Of a DNA stretch of 64,000 nt, positions 17,672 through 25,810 are shown in pieces. The position numbers and the translations under genes were made by a program. This DNA is from an uncultured Alistipes sp. GTDB lineage: Bacteria > Bacteroidota > Bacteroidia > Bacteroidales > Rikenellaceae. Below the pieces are notes generated by a model, which saw only the letters and a program-made list of their open reading frames with translations, was not told where the DNA came from and did no database searches. How positions within the stretch are numbered: position 1 is the stretch's first letter; the number at the start of each line of letters is the position of its first letter. The DNA is taken from positions 171,315 through 235,314 of the forward strand of contig CAJUAV010000003.1 in NCBI GenBank assembly GCA_910584485.1. Direction: 5' to 3'.

Positions 17672-18592
17672 TTATGGTCGTTTTTCTCCGTACAGCAAAT
17701 CGATCCAGCGTTCGACGACCGGTTTCCACAACTCGGTGCCCGCGGGCTGGCGTTCGAGCGAAATCGCGTGGCCGCCCTGCGGGAAGATGTGCAGCGAGGC
17801 GGCTACGCCGCTGCGGCGCAGGGCCGTGTAGAGGCGGAGCGAGTTTTCGGCGGGAACCGCACGGTCGTCGTGGGCGTGGATGAGGAGCGTCGGCGGGGTG
17901 TCGGGGGTGACCTGTTCGTCGATCGAGTGGCGGGCGATCGTCTCTTCCGAGGGAGCGGGTCCGCAGAGTGCCTCGCGGCTGCCGCGGTGGGTCAGCCCCT
18001 CGCGGAGGGTGACCACGGGCGAGACGAGGATCATGAAATCGGGCCGCCAGGGCGCCTCCGACACGGCGTCCGTACCCGTGTACAGCAGCTGCGGTGCCAC
18101 CCCCGCCGAAGCGGCGAGGTGTCCGCCCGCCGACGAACCCTCGACCCCCACTTTCGCGGGGTCGATCCCCCAGCGGTCGGCGTTGCGGCGGATCAGCTGC
18201 AGGGCGCGCTGGAGGTCCTGCGTGCCGACGAGGGCGGGTTCGACGACGTCGGGCGAGGTCGGCAGGCGGGCCGTCAGCACGAAGCCCGTGATCCCTTCGT
18301 CGGCCAGCCAGCGGGCGATGTCGAAGCCCGCCACCTCCCAGGCGTAGCGTTGGTAGCCGCCGCCCGGGCAGATGACGACCGCGATGCCGCGGTTGCGTTC
18401 GGGGGCGGGGGCCACGCGGTAGAGGGCGGGTCGTCCGACGCGGTAGACGCGGTGGTTGGCGACGCTGTCCGTGACGGCGATGCCGCGCGAATTGGGCATC
18501 GGGACCCCTTCCCAGAGGTCGATGCGCTCCTGTGCGGAGAGCGCGGCGGCGGTCGCAAACAGGGCCGCGAGCAGGCTGACGAGGCGTTTCAT
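17672..18592 (-). CDS. Secreted alpha/beta-hydrolase (esterase-like), paralogue 1
   Basis: 306 aa with an N-terminal signal peptide (MKRLVSLLAALFATAAALSA, cleavage about residue 20). The oxyanion segment VVICPGGGYQRYAWE, nucleophile elbow GSSAGG (Ser154), acid loop HAHDDRAVPAENS and His loop FPQGGHAISLE give a complete Ser-Asp-His triad of the acetyl/feruloyl-esterase-like group (BD-FAE type). A role in trimming polysaccharide acyl groups is plausible. Its start overlaps the xseA stop by 4 bp. A paralogue lies at 21808-22701 with the same layout and Ser at the same position. Confidence 0.85.
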   Translation of the reverse strand: MKRLVSLLAALFATAAALSAQERIDLWEGVPMPNSRGIAVTDSVANHRVYRVGRPALYRVAPAPERNRGIAVVICPGGGYQRYAWEVAGFDIARWLADEGITGFVLTARLPTSPDVVEPALVGTQDLQRALQLIRRNADRWGIDPAKVGVEGSSAGGHLAASAGVAPQLLYTGTDAVSEAPWRPDFMILVSPVVTLREGLTHRGSREALCGPAPSEETIARHSIDEQVTPDTPPTLLIHAHDDRAVPAENSLRLYTALRRSGVAASLHIFPQGGHAISLERQPAGTELWKPVVERWIDLLYGEKRP

Positions 18593-19872
18593 GGCAGGTT
18601 GTGTTGTCGGTTTGCAGGGGAAAGAGAGGTGTCGTCGCGGTCGATCGAGCAGGTGCCGTCGGCCAGCTCGATCGTGAGGCTGCGGCTGCTGCGCAGCGCC
18701 TCGACCGAGCGCACGGCACGCCCCTCGGCGCGGACGATGGCGAAGCCGAGGCGCAGGATGCGTTGCGGCGAGGCGGCGGCGATCCCCTCTTCGGCGTTCT
18801 GCAGCCGCAGCGTCTCCTGTCGCAGGCGGGTCCGCACCCGTTCGGGCAGGATCGTCGCGAGGTGTTCGAGCCGCAGCCGTTCGCGCGTCAGCCCCTCCGC
18901 CGCGCTGCGGTGCAGGGTGCCGCGCAGCTGTTCGAGCTGCAGCTCGGTGCGCCGCATCGTTTGCAGGGTGATGTCGTGGAGTTGCAGGGCGGCGGTGTCG
19001 AGCCGTGCCTCGACGCCGGCCATGCGGTCGACCAGCCAGGCGGCGACCGCCGTGGGGGTCTTCAGGGGGGTGTGGGCCACCAGATCGGCGACCGATTCGT
19101 CCTTGTCGTGGCCGATGCCCGTCAGCACGGGAAGCGGAAACTGGGCGATGTAGGCCGAGAGGCGGTAGGCGTTGAAGCAGTTGAGGTCGCTTTGCGAGCC
19201 GCCGCCGCGCACGATGACCGCCGCATCGAAATCCTCCTGCCGTTCGGCGACGGCGCAGAGGGCCGCGATGACCGATGCTTCGGCCCCCGCGCCCTGCATG
19301 ACCGCCTCGAAGAGGGTCGTTTCGATCCGATAGGGCGATGCGGCGAGCTCCTTGCGGAAGTCGCGGTAGCCCGCCGCCTGCGGACTGGAGATGACGGCCA
19401 CGCGCTGGATGACGGTCGGCAGCGGCAGCAGGCGGTTGAGCTCCCACACCCCCTCGCGTTGCAGGCGGGCGATCGTCTCGCGCCGCTGGCGCGCCATGTC
19501 GCCCAGCGTGAAGGCGGGGTCGATGTCGTTGATCTGGAGCGAGAAGCCGTAGCGTTCGTGGTAGGTGACCAGCACCTGCGCCAGAATCTGCATTCCCGCG
19601 GCGGGCGGGGCTCCCGTCTCCGCCTCGAAATAGGAGGCCAGCCGCGGCCAGACGGAGCGCCAGACGACGGCGCGGGCCTGGGCCGTCGGGATGCCGTCGG
19701 CTTCCGTCCGATCGGCCTTTTCGATCAGCTCCAGGTAGCAGTGGCCCGAGCGGTTGACCTTCAGTTCGGAGATTTCGGCCGTGATCCACAGCGGCAGCGG
19801 GAACTGCTCCGCCAGCACCTCGCGGACGCGGCGCTGCAATTCGGAAAGGGGGATCGGGGCGGCGGAAAACAT
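18589..19872 (-). CDS. xseA: Exodeoxyribonuclease VII large subunit
   Basis: 427 aa catalytic subunit of the ssDNA exonuclease. The N-terminal OB-fold carries LWITAEISELKVNRSGHCYLEL, and the catalytic core has the conserved VISSPQAAGYRDF, ALCAVAERQEDFDAAVIVRGGGSQSDL and PVLTGIGHDKDESVADLVA motifs. The helical C-terminal half is shorter than in E. coli XseA. The family is clear. The downstream gene overlaps its stop by 4 bp but is an esterase, not xseB, which lies 1.0 kb away on the same strand. Confidence 0.95.
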   Translation of the reverse strand: MFSAAPIPLSELQRRVREVLAEQFPLPLWITAEISELKVNRSGHCYLELIEKADRTEADGIPTAQARAVVWRSVWPRLASYFEAETGAPPAAGMQILAQVLVTYHERYGFSLQINDIDPAFTLGDMARQRRETIARLQREGVWELNRLLPLPTVIQRVAVISSPQAAGYRDFRKELAASPYRIETTLFEAVMQGAGAEASVIAALCAVAERQEDFDAAVIVRGGGSQSDLNCFNAYRLSAYIAQFPLPVLTGIGHDKDESVADLVAHTPLKTPTAVAAWLVDRMAGVEARLDTAALQLHDITLQTMRRTELQLEQLRGTLHRSAAEGLTRERLRLEHLATILPERVRTRLRQETLRLQNAEEGIAAASPQRILRLGFAIVRAEGRAVRSVEALRSSRSLTIELADGTCSIDRDDTSLSPANRQHNLP

Positions 19873-19884
19873 CGGCGGATGCGT

Positions 19885-20436
19885 TTATCGGATGACCAGT
19901 TCGGGGCGGCGCGGCAGACGGCGCCCCTCGGGGAGCTGGATGCGGAGCACCCCTTCGCTTTCGACGGGGGTGCCCGCCTTGCGGGCGGGTTCCCAGCGGG
20001 GAATCGCCTCGAGGGCCTTCAGCACGCGGCGGCGGAAACGGTTGTCGGTGGCTTCGAGCACCTCGCTGACCGCGAAGCCGCCGTCGGCCGCGATGCGGTA
20101 GCGCAGCACGACGCGTGCCACGGGATCCGTCTCGGTCCAAGCGATGCGGCGGGCGGCGTAGCGTTCGAAGGGGAGCGTGTCGGCCGTGAAGCGGGGCGCC
20201 TCGTCGTACTTGAGCGTCAGCAGCACCACGCCGCCTGCCGCCTTCGCGCCGTAGCGGGCGATGCTCTCCTCGTCGGCGGGCAGCTCTTCGACGCGCTCGA
20301 TGATCGAGGGCGGAATGTCGGCCACGTCGGCGCGTTCGCGGCCGTTGACGAGGTAGAGAGGCTGTTGCGCCCGTGCCGACGAGGCGGCGAGGAGCGACAG
20401 CGCGGAGAGGGCGGATAAAAGCGTGCGTTTCATCAT
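19885..20436 (-). CDS. Secreted mini-protein joining a TonB-receptor-plug-like segment to a TonB C-terminal-like domain
   Basis: 183 aa with a signal peptide (cleavage near ARAQ, residue 24). Residues 26-78 read like the SusC-type plug core: LYLVNGRERADVADIPP, IIERVEELPADEESIARYG, then AKAAGGVVLLTLK. Residues 108-170 resemble a TonB C-terminal domain (RVVLRYRIAADGGFAVSEV, ALEAIPRWEPARKAGTPVE, GVLRIQLP). It lacks the membrane anchor and Pro-rich spacer of a working TonB and any beta barrel. Function unknown. The start is MM, and 20433 is an equally possible ATG. It sits 12 bp before xseA. Confidence 0.7.
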   Translation of the reverse strand: MMKRTLLSALSALSLLAASSARAQQPLYLVNGRERADVADIPPSIIERVEELPADEESIARYGAKAAGGVVLLTLKYDEAPRFTADTLPFERYAARRIAWTETDPVARVVLRYRIAADGGFAVSEVLEATDNRFRRRVLKALEAIPRWEPARKAGTPVESEGVLRIQLPEGRRLPRRPELVIR

Positions 20437-20482
20437 ATGCGACGAACGGGGATCGGGCGGAAAAATTGTATGGCCTCCGCGG

Positions 20483-20663
20483 GCATTCGCTCGGGTCGGA
20501 GCTTGCGAAGGAACGCGACGTTCGGGAAGCGGGCCTTCGCGCGGGCGAAGCTCCGGCCCGCCGCGCTTGCAGCGCGAACCATACGCTCGGGTCGGAGCCT
20601 GCGTAAGGAACGCGGCTTGCGAGCCTCCGCTGCGGGAGGCTTCGGCTCGCCGCGCTGTGCGCG
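20483..20663. repeat. Two palindromic repeats in inverted orientation (family copies 7 and 8)
   Basis: Two tandem copies, here with the body first and the terminal hairpin last. Copy 7: GCGGGCC (20529-20535) / GGCCCGC (20555-20561), inner CTTCGC / GCGAAG, then CGCGCT-TGC-AGCGCG (20562-20576). Copy 8: GCGAGCC (20619-20625) / GGCTCGC (20644-20650), inner CCTCC / GGGAGG, then CGCGC-TGT-GCGCG (20651-20663). In copy 8 both outer arms differ from copy 7 at the same pair. A further imperfect hairpin with arms GTGCGG / CCGCAC and a C run occupies 20671-20712, just after the prfA stop. Confidence 0.82.
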
Positions 20664-20716
20664 ATTTTCGGTGCGGACGGCGCCTGTGCGCCGCCCGCAC
20701 CGCTGCCCCCCCCCTG

Positions 20717-21802
20717 CTACAACTCGCTCTCTTTCAGTCGCTCGGCGTTTTCGGCCACGATCAGGTGGTCGATGCAGTCCTGGATGTCGCCGTCCATGAA
20801 GGCCGAGAGGTTGTAGATCGTGTAGTTGATGCGGTGGTCGGTGATGCGCCCCTGCGGGTAGTTGTAGGTGCGGATCTTGGCCGAGCGGTCGCCCGTCGAG
20901 ACCATCGTTTTGCGCTTCGAGGCGATTTCGTCGAGGTATTTCGAGTATTCGAGGTTGAAGACGCGCGTGCGGAGCTCCTCGAAGGCCTTGTCGAAGTTCT
21001 TGAGCTGCGATTTCTGGTCCTGGCACTGCACGACGATGCCCGTCGGGATGTGCGTCAGGCGGATCGCCGAGTAGGTCGTGTTGACCGACTGGCCGCCCGG
21101 GCCCGAGGCGCAGAAGATGTCCTTGCGGATGTCGTTCATCGAAATCTCGACGTCGAACTCCTCCGCTTCGGGCAGCACGGCCACCGAGGCGGCCGAGGTG
21201 TGGACGCGTCCCTGCGTCTCGGTCTGCGGCACGCGCTGTACGCGGTGCACGCCCGATTCGTACTTGAGCGTGCCGTAGACGTTCTGTCCCGTCACCTTCA
21301 GCACGACCTCCTTGAAGCCGCCCACGGCCCCCTCCGACGAGTTGGTGATTTCGTAGCGCCACCCCTTCGTCTCGATGTATTTGGTGTACATGCGCAGCAG
21401 GTCGCCCGCGAAGAGGGCCGCCTCGTCGCCGCCCGTGCCGCCGCGGATCTCGACGATGGCGTTCTTCGAGTCCTGCGGATCCTTCGGGATGAGCAGCAGC
21501 TTGATCTGCTCTTCGAGCTGCGCGGTCTCGGGTTCGAGTTCGGCGATCATTTCGCGCGCCATTTCGCGCATCTCCTCGTCCTTGTCGTTGGCGAGCGTGT
21601 CCTTGGCCTCCGCGAGGTTGGCCAGCGCCGTGCGGTAGCGCTCCGAGGCGGCGATGATCGGTTCGAGCTCCTTGTACTCCTTCGTGAGCTGGATGAACTG
21701 CTTCACGTCGGCGATCACTTCGGGGTCGGTCAGCTTCTGGCCCGTCTCCTCGTACTTGAGTTTCAGGCCGTCCAGCCGGTTCAGAATGGTATTGTCTGCC
21801 AT
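20717..21802 (-). CDS. prfA: Peptide chain release factor 1
   Basis: 361 aa factor that reads UAA/UAG and triggers peptide release. The catalytic GGQ loop is in CASGPGGQSVNTTYSAIRLTH, preceded by the codon-recognition domain (GVHRVQRVPQTETQGRVHTS, with the VPQTETQG context of the RF1 anticodon region). The N-terminal helical domain and C-terminal RITDHRINYTIYNL are normal. The ATG at 21802 lies 5 bp after the esterase stop, so leuS, esterase and prfA appear to be one transcription unit. Confidence 0.96.
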   Translation of the reverse strand: MADNTILNRLDGLKLKYEETGQKLTDPEVIADVKQFIQLTKEYKELEPIIAASERYRTALANLAEAKDTLANDKDEEMREMAREMIAELEPETAQLEEQIKLLLIPKDPQDSKNAIVEIRGGTGGDEAALFAGDLLRMYTKYIETKGWRYEITNSSEGAVGGFKEVVLKVTGQNVYGTLKYESGVHRVQRVPQTETQGRVHTSAASVAVLPEAEEFDVEISMNDIRKDIFCASGPGGQSVNTTYSAIRLTHIPTGIVVQCQDQKSQLKNFDKAFEELRTRVFNLEYSKYLDEIASKRKTMVSTGDRSAKIRTYNYPQGRITDHRINYTIYNLSAFMDGDIQDCIDHLIVAENAERLKESEL

Positions 21803-21807
21803 GGTGT

Positions 21808-22701
21808 TTACGGTTTCGTTGTCGGTTGTCTGTTCGTGTCGAGCCGCCCGAGCCAGTCGAGCACCGCCGCCTGCCACTGCGCCTTCCAGGGGAAGGTGTC
21901 GCGCATGCCGAAGCCGTGGCCGCCGGCGGGGTAGATGTGCATCGAGGCGGGAACGCCGTGCGCCTTGAGGGCCTCGTAGTAGCGGGTGCTGTTGACCGAA
22001 GGGACCGTACGGTCGTCGTCGGCGAGCAGCAGCAGCGTGGGCGGGGTCTGCTCCGTCACGCGGTTCTCGAGCGAGTAGCGGCGGGTCTGCTCCTCCGTGC
22101 GCGCCTCGCCCAGCAGGTTGTCGAACGAGCCCTTGTGCCGTTTCGAGGCGTCGCCCGTGATGACGGGATAGAAGAGGATCGCGAAGGCGGGTTTCGGATC
22201 GGCGAGGTTCGAGGCCATGGCGGCCAGATGGCCGCCCGCCGAGCTGCCGACGATCCCCACGCGGTCGGCCGTGAAGCCCGTGGCGCCCGCCTCGAGCCCC
22301 ATCATCGTGCGCAGCGCCCGCTCGGCATCCTCGAGCGGCACCTCGGGCCGCCCGTTCGGCATGCGGTAGCGCAGCACGGCCGCCGTATAGCCGTTCGCGG
22401 CGAACCACTCGGCCATCCGCGCCCCCTCGTTCTCCATCGAGAGGTGGCGGTAGCCGCCGCCCGGGCAGATCACCACCGCCATGCGCTTGTCGACGGTCGG
22501 GTCGGGGGCGTAGAGGTAGAGCTCGGCCCGCGTCGTGAGGCTCGGGCGGCCGTTCGCGACGGCGGGTTCGGCCCCGAGCCCGTTCGAGTGGGGGGCCGAG
22601 GTGTTGTCCCAGAGGGGCAGGATCGCCGTTGCGCGCATCTCCTGCGCCGCGGCCCCGGGGGCCGCCAGCAGCAGGCAGCAGGTGACGAAGAGGCGTTTCA
22701 T
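21808..22701 (-). CDS. Secreted alpha/beta-hydrolase (esterase-like), paralogue 2
   Basis: 297 aa with a signal peptide (MKRLFVTCCLLLAAPGAAAQ). The motifs run in the same order as in the gene at 17672-18592: VVICPGGGYRHLS, GSSAGG with Ser154, LADDDRTVPSVNS and YPAGGHGFGM. This gives a full Ser-Asp-His triad of the BD-FAE/acetylesterase-like group. The substrate is unknown, and a plant-polysaccharide or mucin acyl ester is plausible for a gut species. It sits 8 bp after leuS and 5 bp before prfA, an odd place for a secreted esterase, and looks like an insertion into a housekeeping unit. Confidence 0.86.
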   Translation of the reverse strand: MKRLFVTCCLLLAAPGAAAQEMRATAILPLWDNTSAPHSNGLGAEPAVANGRPSLTTRAELYLYAPDPTVDKRMAVVICPGGGYRHLSMENEGARMAEWFAANGYTAAVLRYRMPNGRPEVPLEDAERALRTMMGLEAGATGFTADRVGIVGSSAGGHLAAMASNLADPKPAFAILFYPVITGDASKRHKGSFDNLLGEARTEEQTRRYSLENRVTEQTPPTLLLLADDDRTVPSVNSTRYYEALKAHGVPASMHIYPAGGHGFGMRDTFPWKAQWQAAVLDWLGRLDTNRQPTTKP

Positions 22702-22709
22702 GGGGCCGG

Positions 22710-25466
22710 TCAGATGACGATGTTGATGATCTTGTTCGGAACGACGATCACCTTCTTCGGCGTTTTGCCCTCGAGCCACTTTTGCGCCTCGGGGCGGGCG
22801 ACGATCGCTTCGCGGATCGCGTCGGGGGCGGCGTCGGTCGGGAAGGAGTGCTTGAAGCGCAGCTTGCCGTTGATCGAGACGGGGTATTCGAACGCGCTCG
22901 ACACGAGGTATTTCTCCTCGAAGAGAGGATACTGCGCGTCGCAGACCGAGGTCGTGTGGCCCAGCGCCTCCCAGAGCTCCTCGGCCAGGTGCGGCGCGAA
23001 GGGGGCCAGCAGCACCGTCAGCGGTTCGAGCACGGCGCGCTTCGAGCAGTCGCCCAGTTCGTTGAGGCAGATCATGAAGGCGGCGATCGAGGTGTTGAAC
23101 GAGAAGTTCTCGATATCCTCGGTCACCTTGCGGATCGTCTTGTGGAGCGTGCGGAGCTCCTGTTCGGTCGGCGCCTCGTCGGTGACCGTCAGGCGGCCGT
23201 CGCGGTCGTAGAAGAGACGCCACAGCCGCTTGAGGAACTTGTGGACGCCGTCGATGCCGTTCGTGTCCCAGGGCTTCGACTGCTCGAGCGGCCCGAGGAA
23301 CATTTCGTACATGCGCAGCGTGTCGGCGCCGTAGTGCTCGACGATGTAGTCGGGGTTGACGACGTTGAACATCGACTTGGACATCTTCTCGATCGCCCAG
23401 CCGCAGACGTAACGTCCGTCTTCGAGGATGAACTCGGCATCCTTGAAATCGGGCATCCAGCGGCGGAAGGCCTCCGTGTCGAGGAGGTCGTTGCGGACGA
23501 TGTTGACGTCGACGTGGATCTCCTGCGTCTCGTAGCGGTCCTTCAGGCCGAGCGAGACGAACTTGTTGGTCCCCACGACGCGGTAGACGAAATTCGAGCG
23601 GCCCTGGATCATCCCCTGGTTGACGAGCTTGCGGAAGGGCTCGGGTTCGCAGACGAGCCCCAGATCGTAGAGGAACATGTTCCAGAAGCGCGCGTACATG
23701 AGGTGGCCCGTGGCGTGCTCGATGCCGCCGACGTAGAGGTCGACCTGCCGCCAGTATTCATTCGCCTCGCGTCCCACGAGGGCGCGGTCGTTGTGCGGAT
23801 CCATATAGCGCAGGTAGTAGGCCGACGACCCTGCGAAGCCGGGCATCGTCGAGAGCTCGTAGGGGTACCCCTCGGCCGAATGCCACGTCGCGACGCGCGC
23901 CAGGGGCGGCTCGCCCTGCTCCGTGGGGCCGAAATCGGCGATCGGCGGCAGCTCGAGGGGGAGCTGCTCCTCCGGGAGGGGGCGGGCGGTGTCGCCCTTG
24001 TAGCAGATCGGGAAGGGTTCGCCCCAGTAGCGCTGGCGCGAGAAGATAGCGTCGCGCAGGCGGTAGTTGATCCGCTTGCGGCCCAGGCCGCGGCGCTCGA
24101 TCTCGGCGAACATGGCGGGGATCGCCTCCGCGACCTCCAGCCCGTCGAGGAATCCCGAGTGGATCATGCGGCCCTGCTTGGCGTCGTAGGAGGCCTCCTC
24201 GACGTTGCCGCCCTCGACCACGGGAACGATTTCGAGGCCGAAGCGGCGGGCGAAGGCCCAGTCGCGCGAGTCGTGCGCGGGGACCGCCATGATGGCCCCC
24301 GTGCCGTAGCCCGCCAGGACGTAGTCGGAGGCGTAGATCGGGATTTCGCGCCCCGTGAAGGGGTTCACGGCGAAGGAGCCCGTGAAGACGCCGCTCACGC
24401 GGCGCGTCTCGGCCATGCGCTCGCGCTCGGAGCGTTTTTTGGTCTCGGCGACGTAGGCTTCGACCTCGGCGCGCTGCGCGTCGGTCGTCAGGGCGGCGAG
24501 CTGTTCGTGCTCGGGGGCGACGACCATGAAGGTGACGCCGAAGATCGTGTCGGGGCGCGTGGTGAAGACCTCCAGCTTGCGCTCCGAGCCCGCGATGTCG
24601 AAGAAGAGCTGCGCCCCCTCGGAGCGGCCGATCCAGTTGCGCTGGATCTCCTTGAGCGAGTCGCTCCAGGCGAGGGCGTCGAGGCCGTCGAGCATGCGCT
24701 GCGCATAGGCCGTGACGCGCAGCAGCCACTGCTTCATGCGCTTCTGCTCCACGGGGTAGCCGCCGCGCACCGAGAGTCCGTCGCGCACCTCGTCGTTGGC
24801 CAGCACGGTCCCCAGCTTCGGGCACCAGTTGACCATCGTGTCGGCGCGGAAGGCGAGGCGGTAGTTCTGGAGCACCTGTTCGCGGCGCTCCTCGTCCCAG
24901 GCGTTCCACTCGTCGGCCGTGAATCGCAGCTCGGTCGTGCAGGCGGCGTTCAGCCCCTCGTTGCCGTATTTCGGGAAGGCCTCGACGAGCTCGGCGATCG
25001 GCCGCGCCTGCTGCGTGTCGTTGCAGTAGTAGTGGTCGTAGAGCTTCAGGAAGACCCACTGCGTCCACTTGTAGTAGGCGGGGTCGCACGTGCGCACCTC
25101 GCGCTCCCAGTCGAACGAGAAGCCGATCTTGTCGAGCTGCTCGCGGTAGCGGGCGATGTTGCGGGCGGTGGTCACGGCGGGGTGCTGCCCCGTCTGGATG
25201 GCGTACTGCTCGGCGGGGAGGCCGAAGGCGTCGTAGCCCATCGGATGGAGGACGTTGAAGCCCTTCAGCCGCTTGTAGCGGGCGAAGATGTCGGAGGCGA
25301 TGTAGCCCAGCGGATGACCGACGTGGAGCCCTGCGCCCGAGGGGTAGGGGAACATGTCGAGGACGTAGTATTTCGGACGGGCGGGATCGACCTCGACCCG
25401 ATAGGTCTGCCGTTCGCGCCACCGCTGCTGCCAGCGCGCTTCGATCTCTTTGAAATTGTATTCCAT
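22710..25466 (-). CDS. leuS: Leucyl-tRNA synthetase
   Basis: 918 aa class I synthetase that charges tRNA-Leu. The HIGH-type motif is PSGAGLHVGHP (about residues 42-52) and the KMSKS motif begins about residue 694 (EKMSKSMFNVV). Between them lies the CP1 editing domain, with TTRPDTIFGVTF, GYGTGAIMAVPAHDSRDW and YWGEPFPI. The C-terminal anticodon-binding and LeuRS-specific domains are intact. The ATG at 25466 follows a promoter at 25489-25496. The longer upstream frame would cross that promoter. Confidence 0.97.
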   Translation of the reverse strand: MEYNFKEIEARWQQRWRERQTYRVEVDPARPKYYVLDMFPYPSGAGLHVGHPLGYIASDIFARYKRLKGFNVLHPMGYDAFGLPAEQYAIQTGQHPAVTTARNIARYREQLDKIGFSFDWEREVRTCDPAYYKWTQWVFLKLYDHYYCNDTQQARPIAELVEAFPKYGNEGLNAACTTELRFTADEWNAWDEERREQVLQNYRLAFRADTMVNWCPKLGTVLANDEVRDGLSVRGGYPVEQKRMKQWLLRVTAYAQRMLDGLDALAWSDSLKEIQRNWIGRSEGAQLFFDIAGSERKLEVFTTRPDTIFGVTFMVVAPEHEQLAALTTDAQRAEVEAYVAETKKRSERERMAETRRVSGVFTGSFAVNPFTGREIPIYASDYVLAGYGTGAIMAVPAHDSRDWAFARRFGLEIVPVVEGGNVEEASYDAKQGRMIHSGFLDGLEVAEAIPAMFAEIERRGLGRKRINYRLRDAIFSRQRYWGEPFPICYKGDTARPLPEEQLPLELPPIADFGPTEQGEPPLARVATWHSAEGYPYELSTMPGFAGSSAYYLRYMDPHNDRALVGREANEYWRQVDLYVGGIEHATGHLMYARFWNMFLYDLGLVCEPEPFRKLVNQGMIQGRSNFVYRVVGTNKFVSLGLKDRYETQEIHVDVNIVRNDLLDTEAFRRWMPDFKDAEFILEDGRYVCGWAIEKMSKSMFNVVNPDYIVEHYGADTLRMYEMFLGPLEQSKPWDTNGIDGVHKFLKRLWRLFYDRDGRLTVTDEAPTEQELRTLHKTIRKVTEDIENFSFNTSIAAFMICLNELGDCSKRAVLEPLTVLLAPFAPHLAEELWEALGHTTSVCDAQYPLFEEKYLVSSAFEYPVSINGKLRFKHSFPTDAAPDAIREAIVARPEAQKWLEGKTPKKVIVVPNKIINIVI

Positions 25467-25488
25467 AGACGTGGTTTCGTTTGGAGGA

Positions 25489-25517
25489 CAAAAGTAGTAA
25501 AATTTTCGCGAACTAAA
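25489..25517 (-). promoter_or_regulatory. Bacteroidota-type promoter for leuS
   Basis: The minus-strand -7 element TACTTTTG (complement of 25489-25496) matches TAnnTTTG exactly. A weak -33 element TTTA (complement of 25514-25517) lies about 17 bp upstream. The expected leader is about 20 nt. Confidence 0.7.
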
Positions 25518-25595
25518 GCGGCATCCGCCCGCAGGTGCGCGCATTTTCGTCTTTCGCGGGAGGGAATTTCCGCGAAAAAGAGCTATCTTCGCAAC

Positions 25596-25778
25596 ATGGA
25601 CTTTTCTTTTACGCAGGGAGCGGCGCTGTTCTGCGCCGCGGCACTCGGCGCCTCCGCCGTGCGGCGGTGGGTGCGGTCGCGAGGCGGCGCCTCCGACGAA
25701 ACGGGGGCGCTGCGGCGTCGGGCGGCGCTCTGGCAGCTGCTCTTCGCCCTCATGACGATCCTGGCGGTGCTCCGGTAA
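25596..25778 (+). CDS. Small membrane protein, hypothetical
   Basis: 60 aa with two hydrophobic stretches (about residues 6-20 and 44-59) separated by a basic, charged loop (RRWVRSRGGASDETGALRRR). I do not recognise it. Support comes from a near-consensus -7 box TATCTTCG at 25584-25591 directly upstream and a strong terminator directly downstream (25783-25810). The ATG is only 4 bp after the -7 box, so the mRNA would have almost no leader. It may be a real leaderless gene or a chance ORF. Confidence 0.5.
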   Translation: MDFSFTQGAALFCAAALGASAVRRWVRSRGGASDETGALRRRAALWQLLFALMTILAVLR

Positions 25779-25782
25779 CGGA

Positions 25783-25810
25783 CGGGGAGGCTTCGAAGCC
25801 TCCCCGTTTT
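25783..25810. terminator. Bidirectional intrinsic terminator
   Basis: A perfect 12-bp self-complementary arm pair, CGGGGAGGCTTC / GAAGCCTCCCCG, at 25783-25806 is followed by TTTT on the plus strand. It sits 5 bp after the small + ORF and at the very end of the convergent WG-repeat gene (stop at 25810), so it can serve both. Confidence 0.85.
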
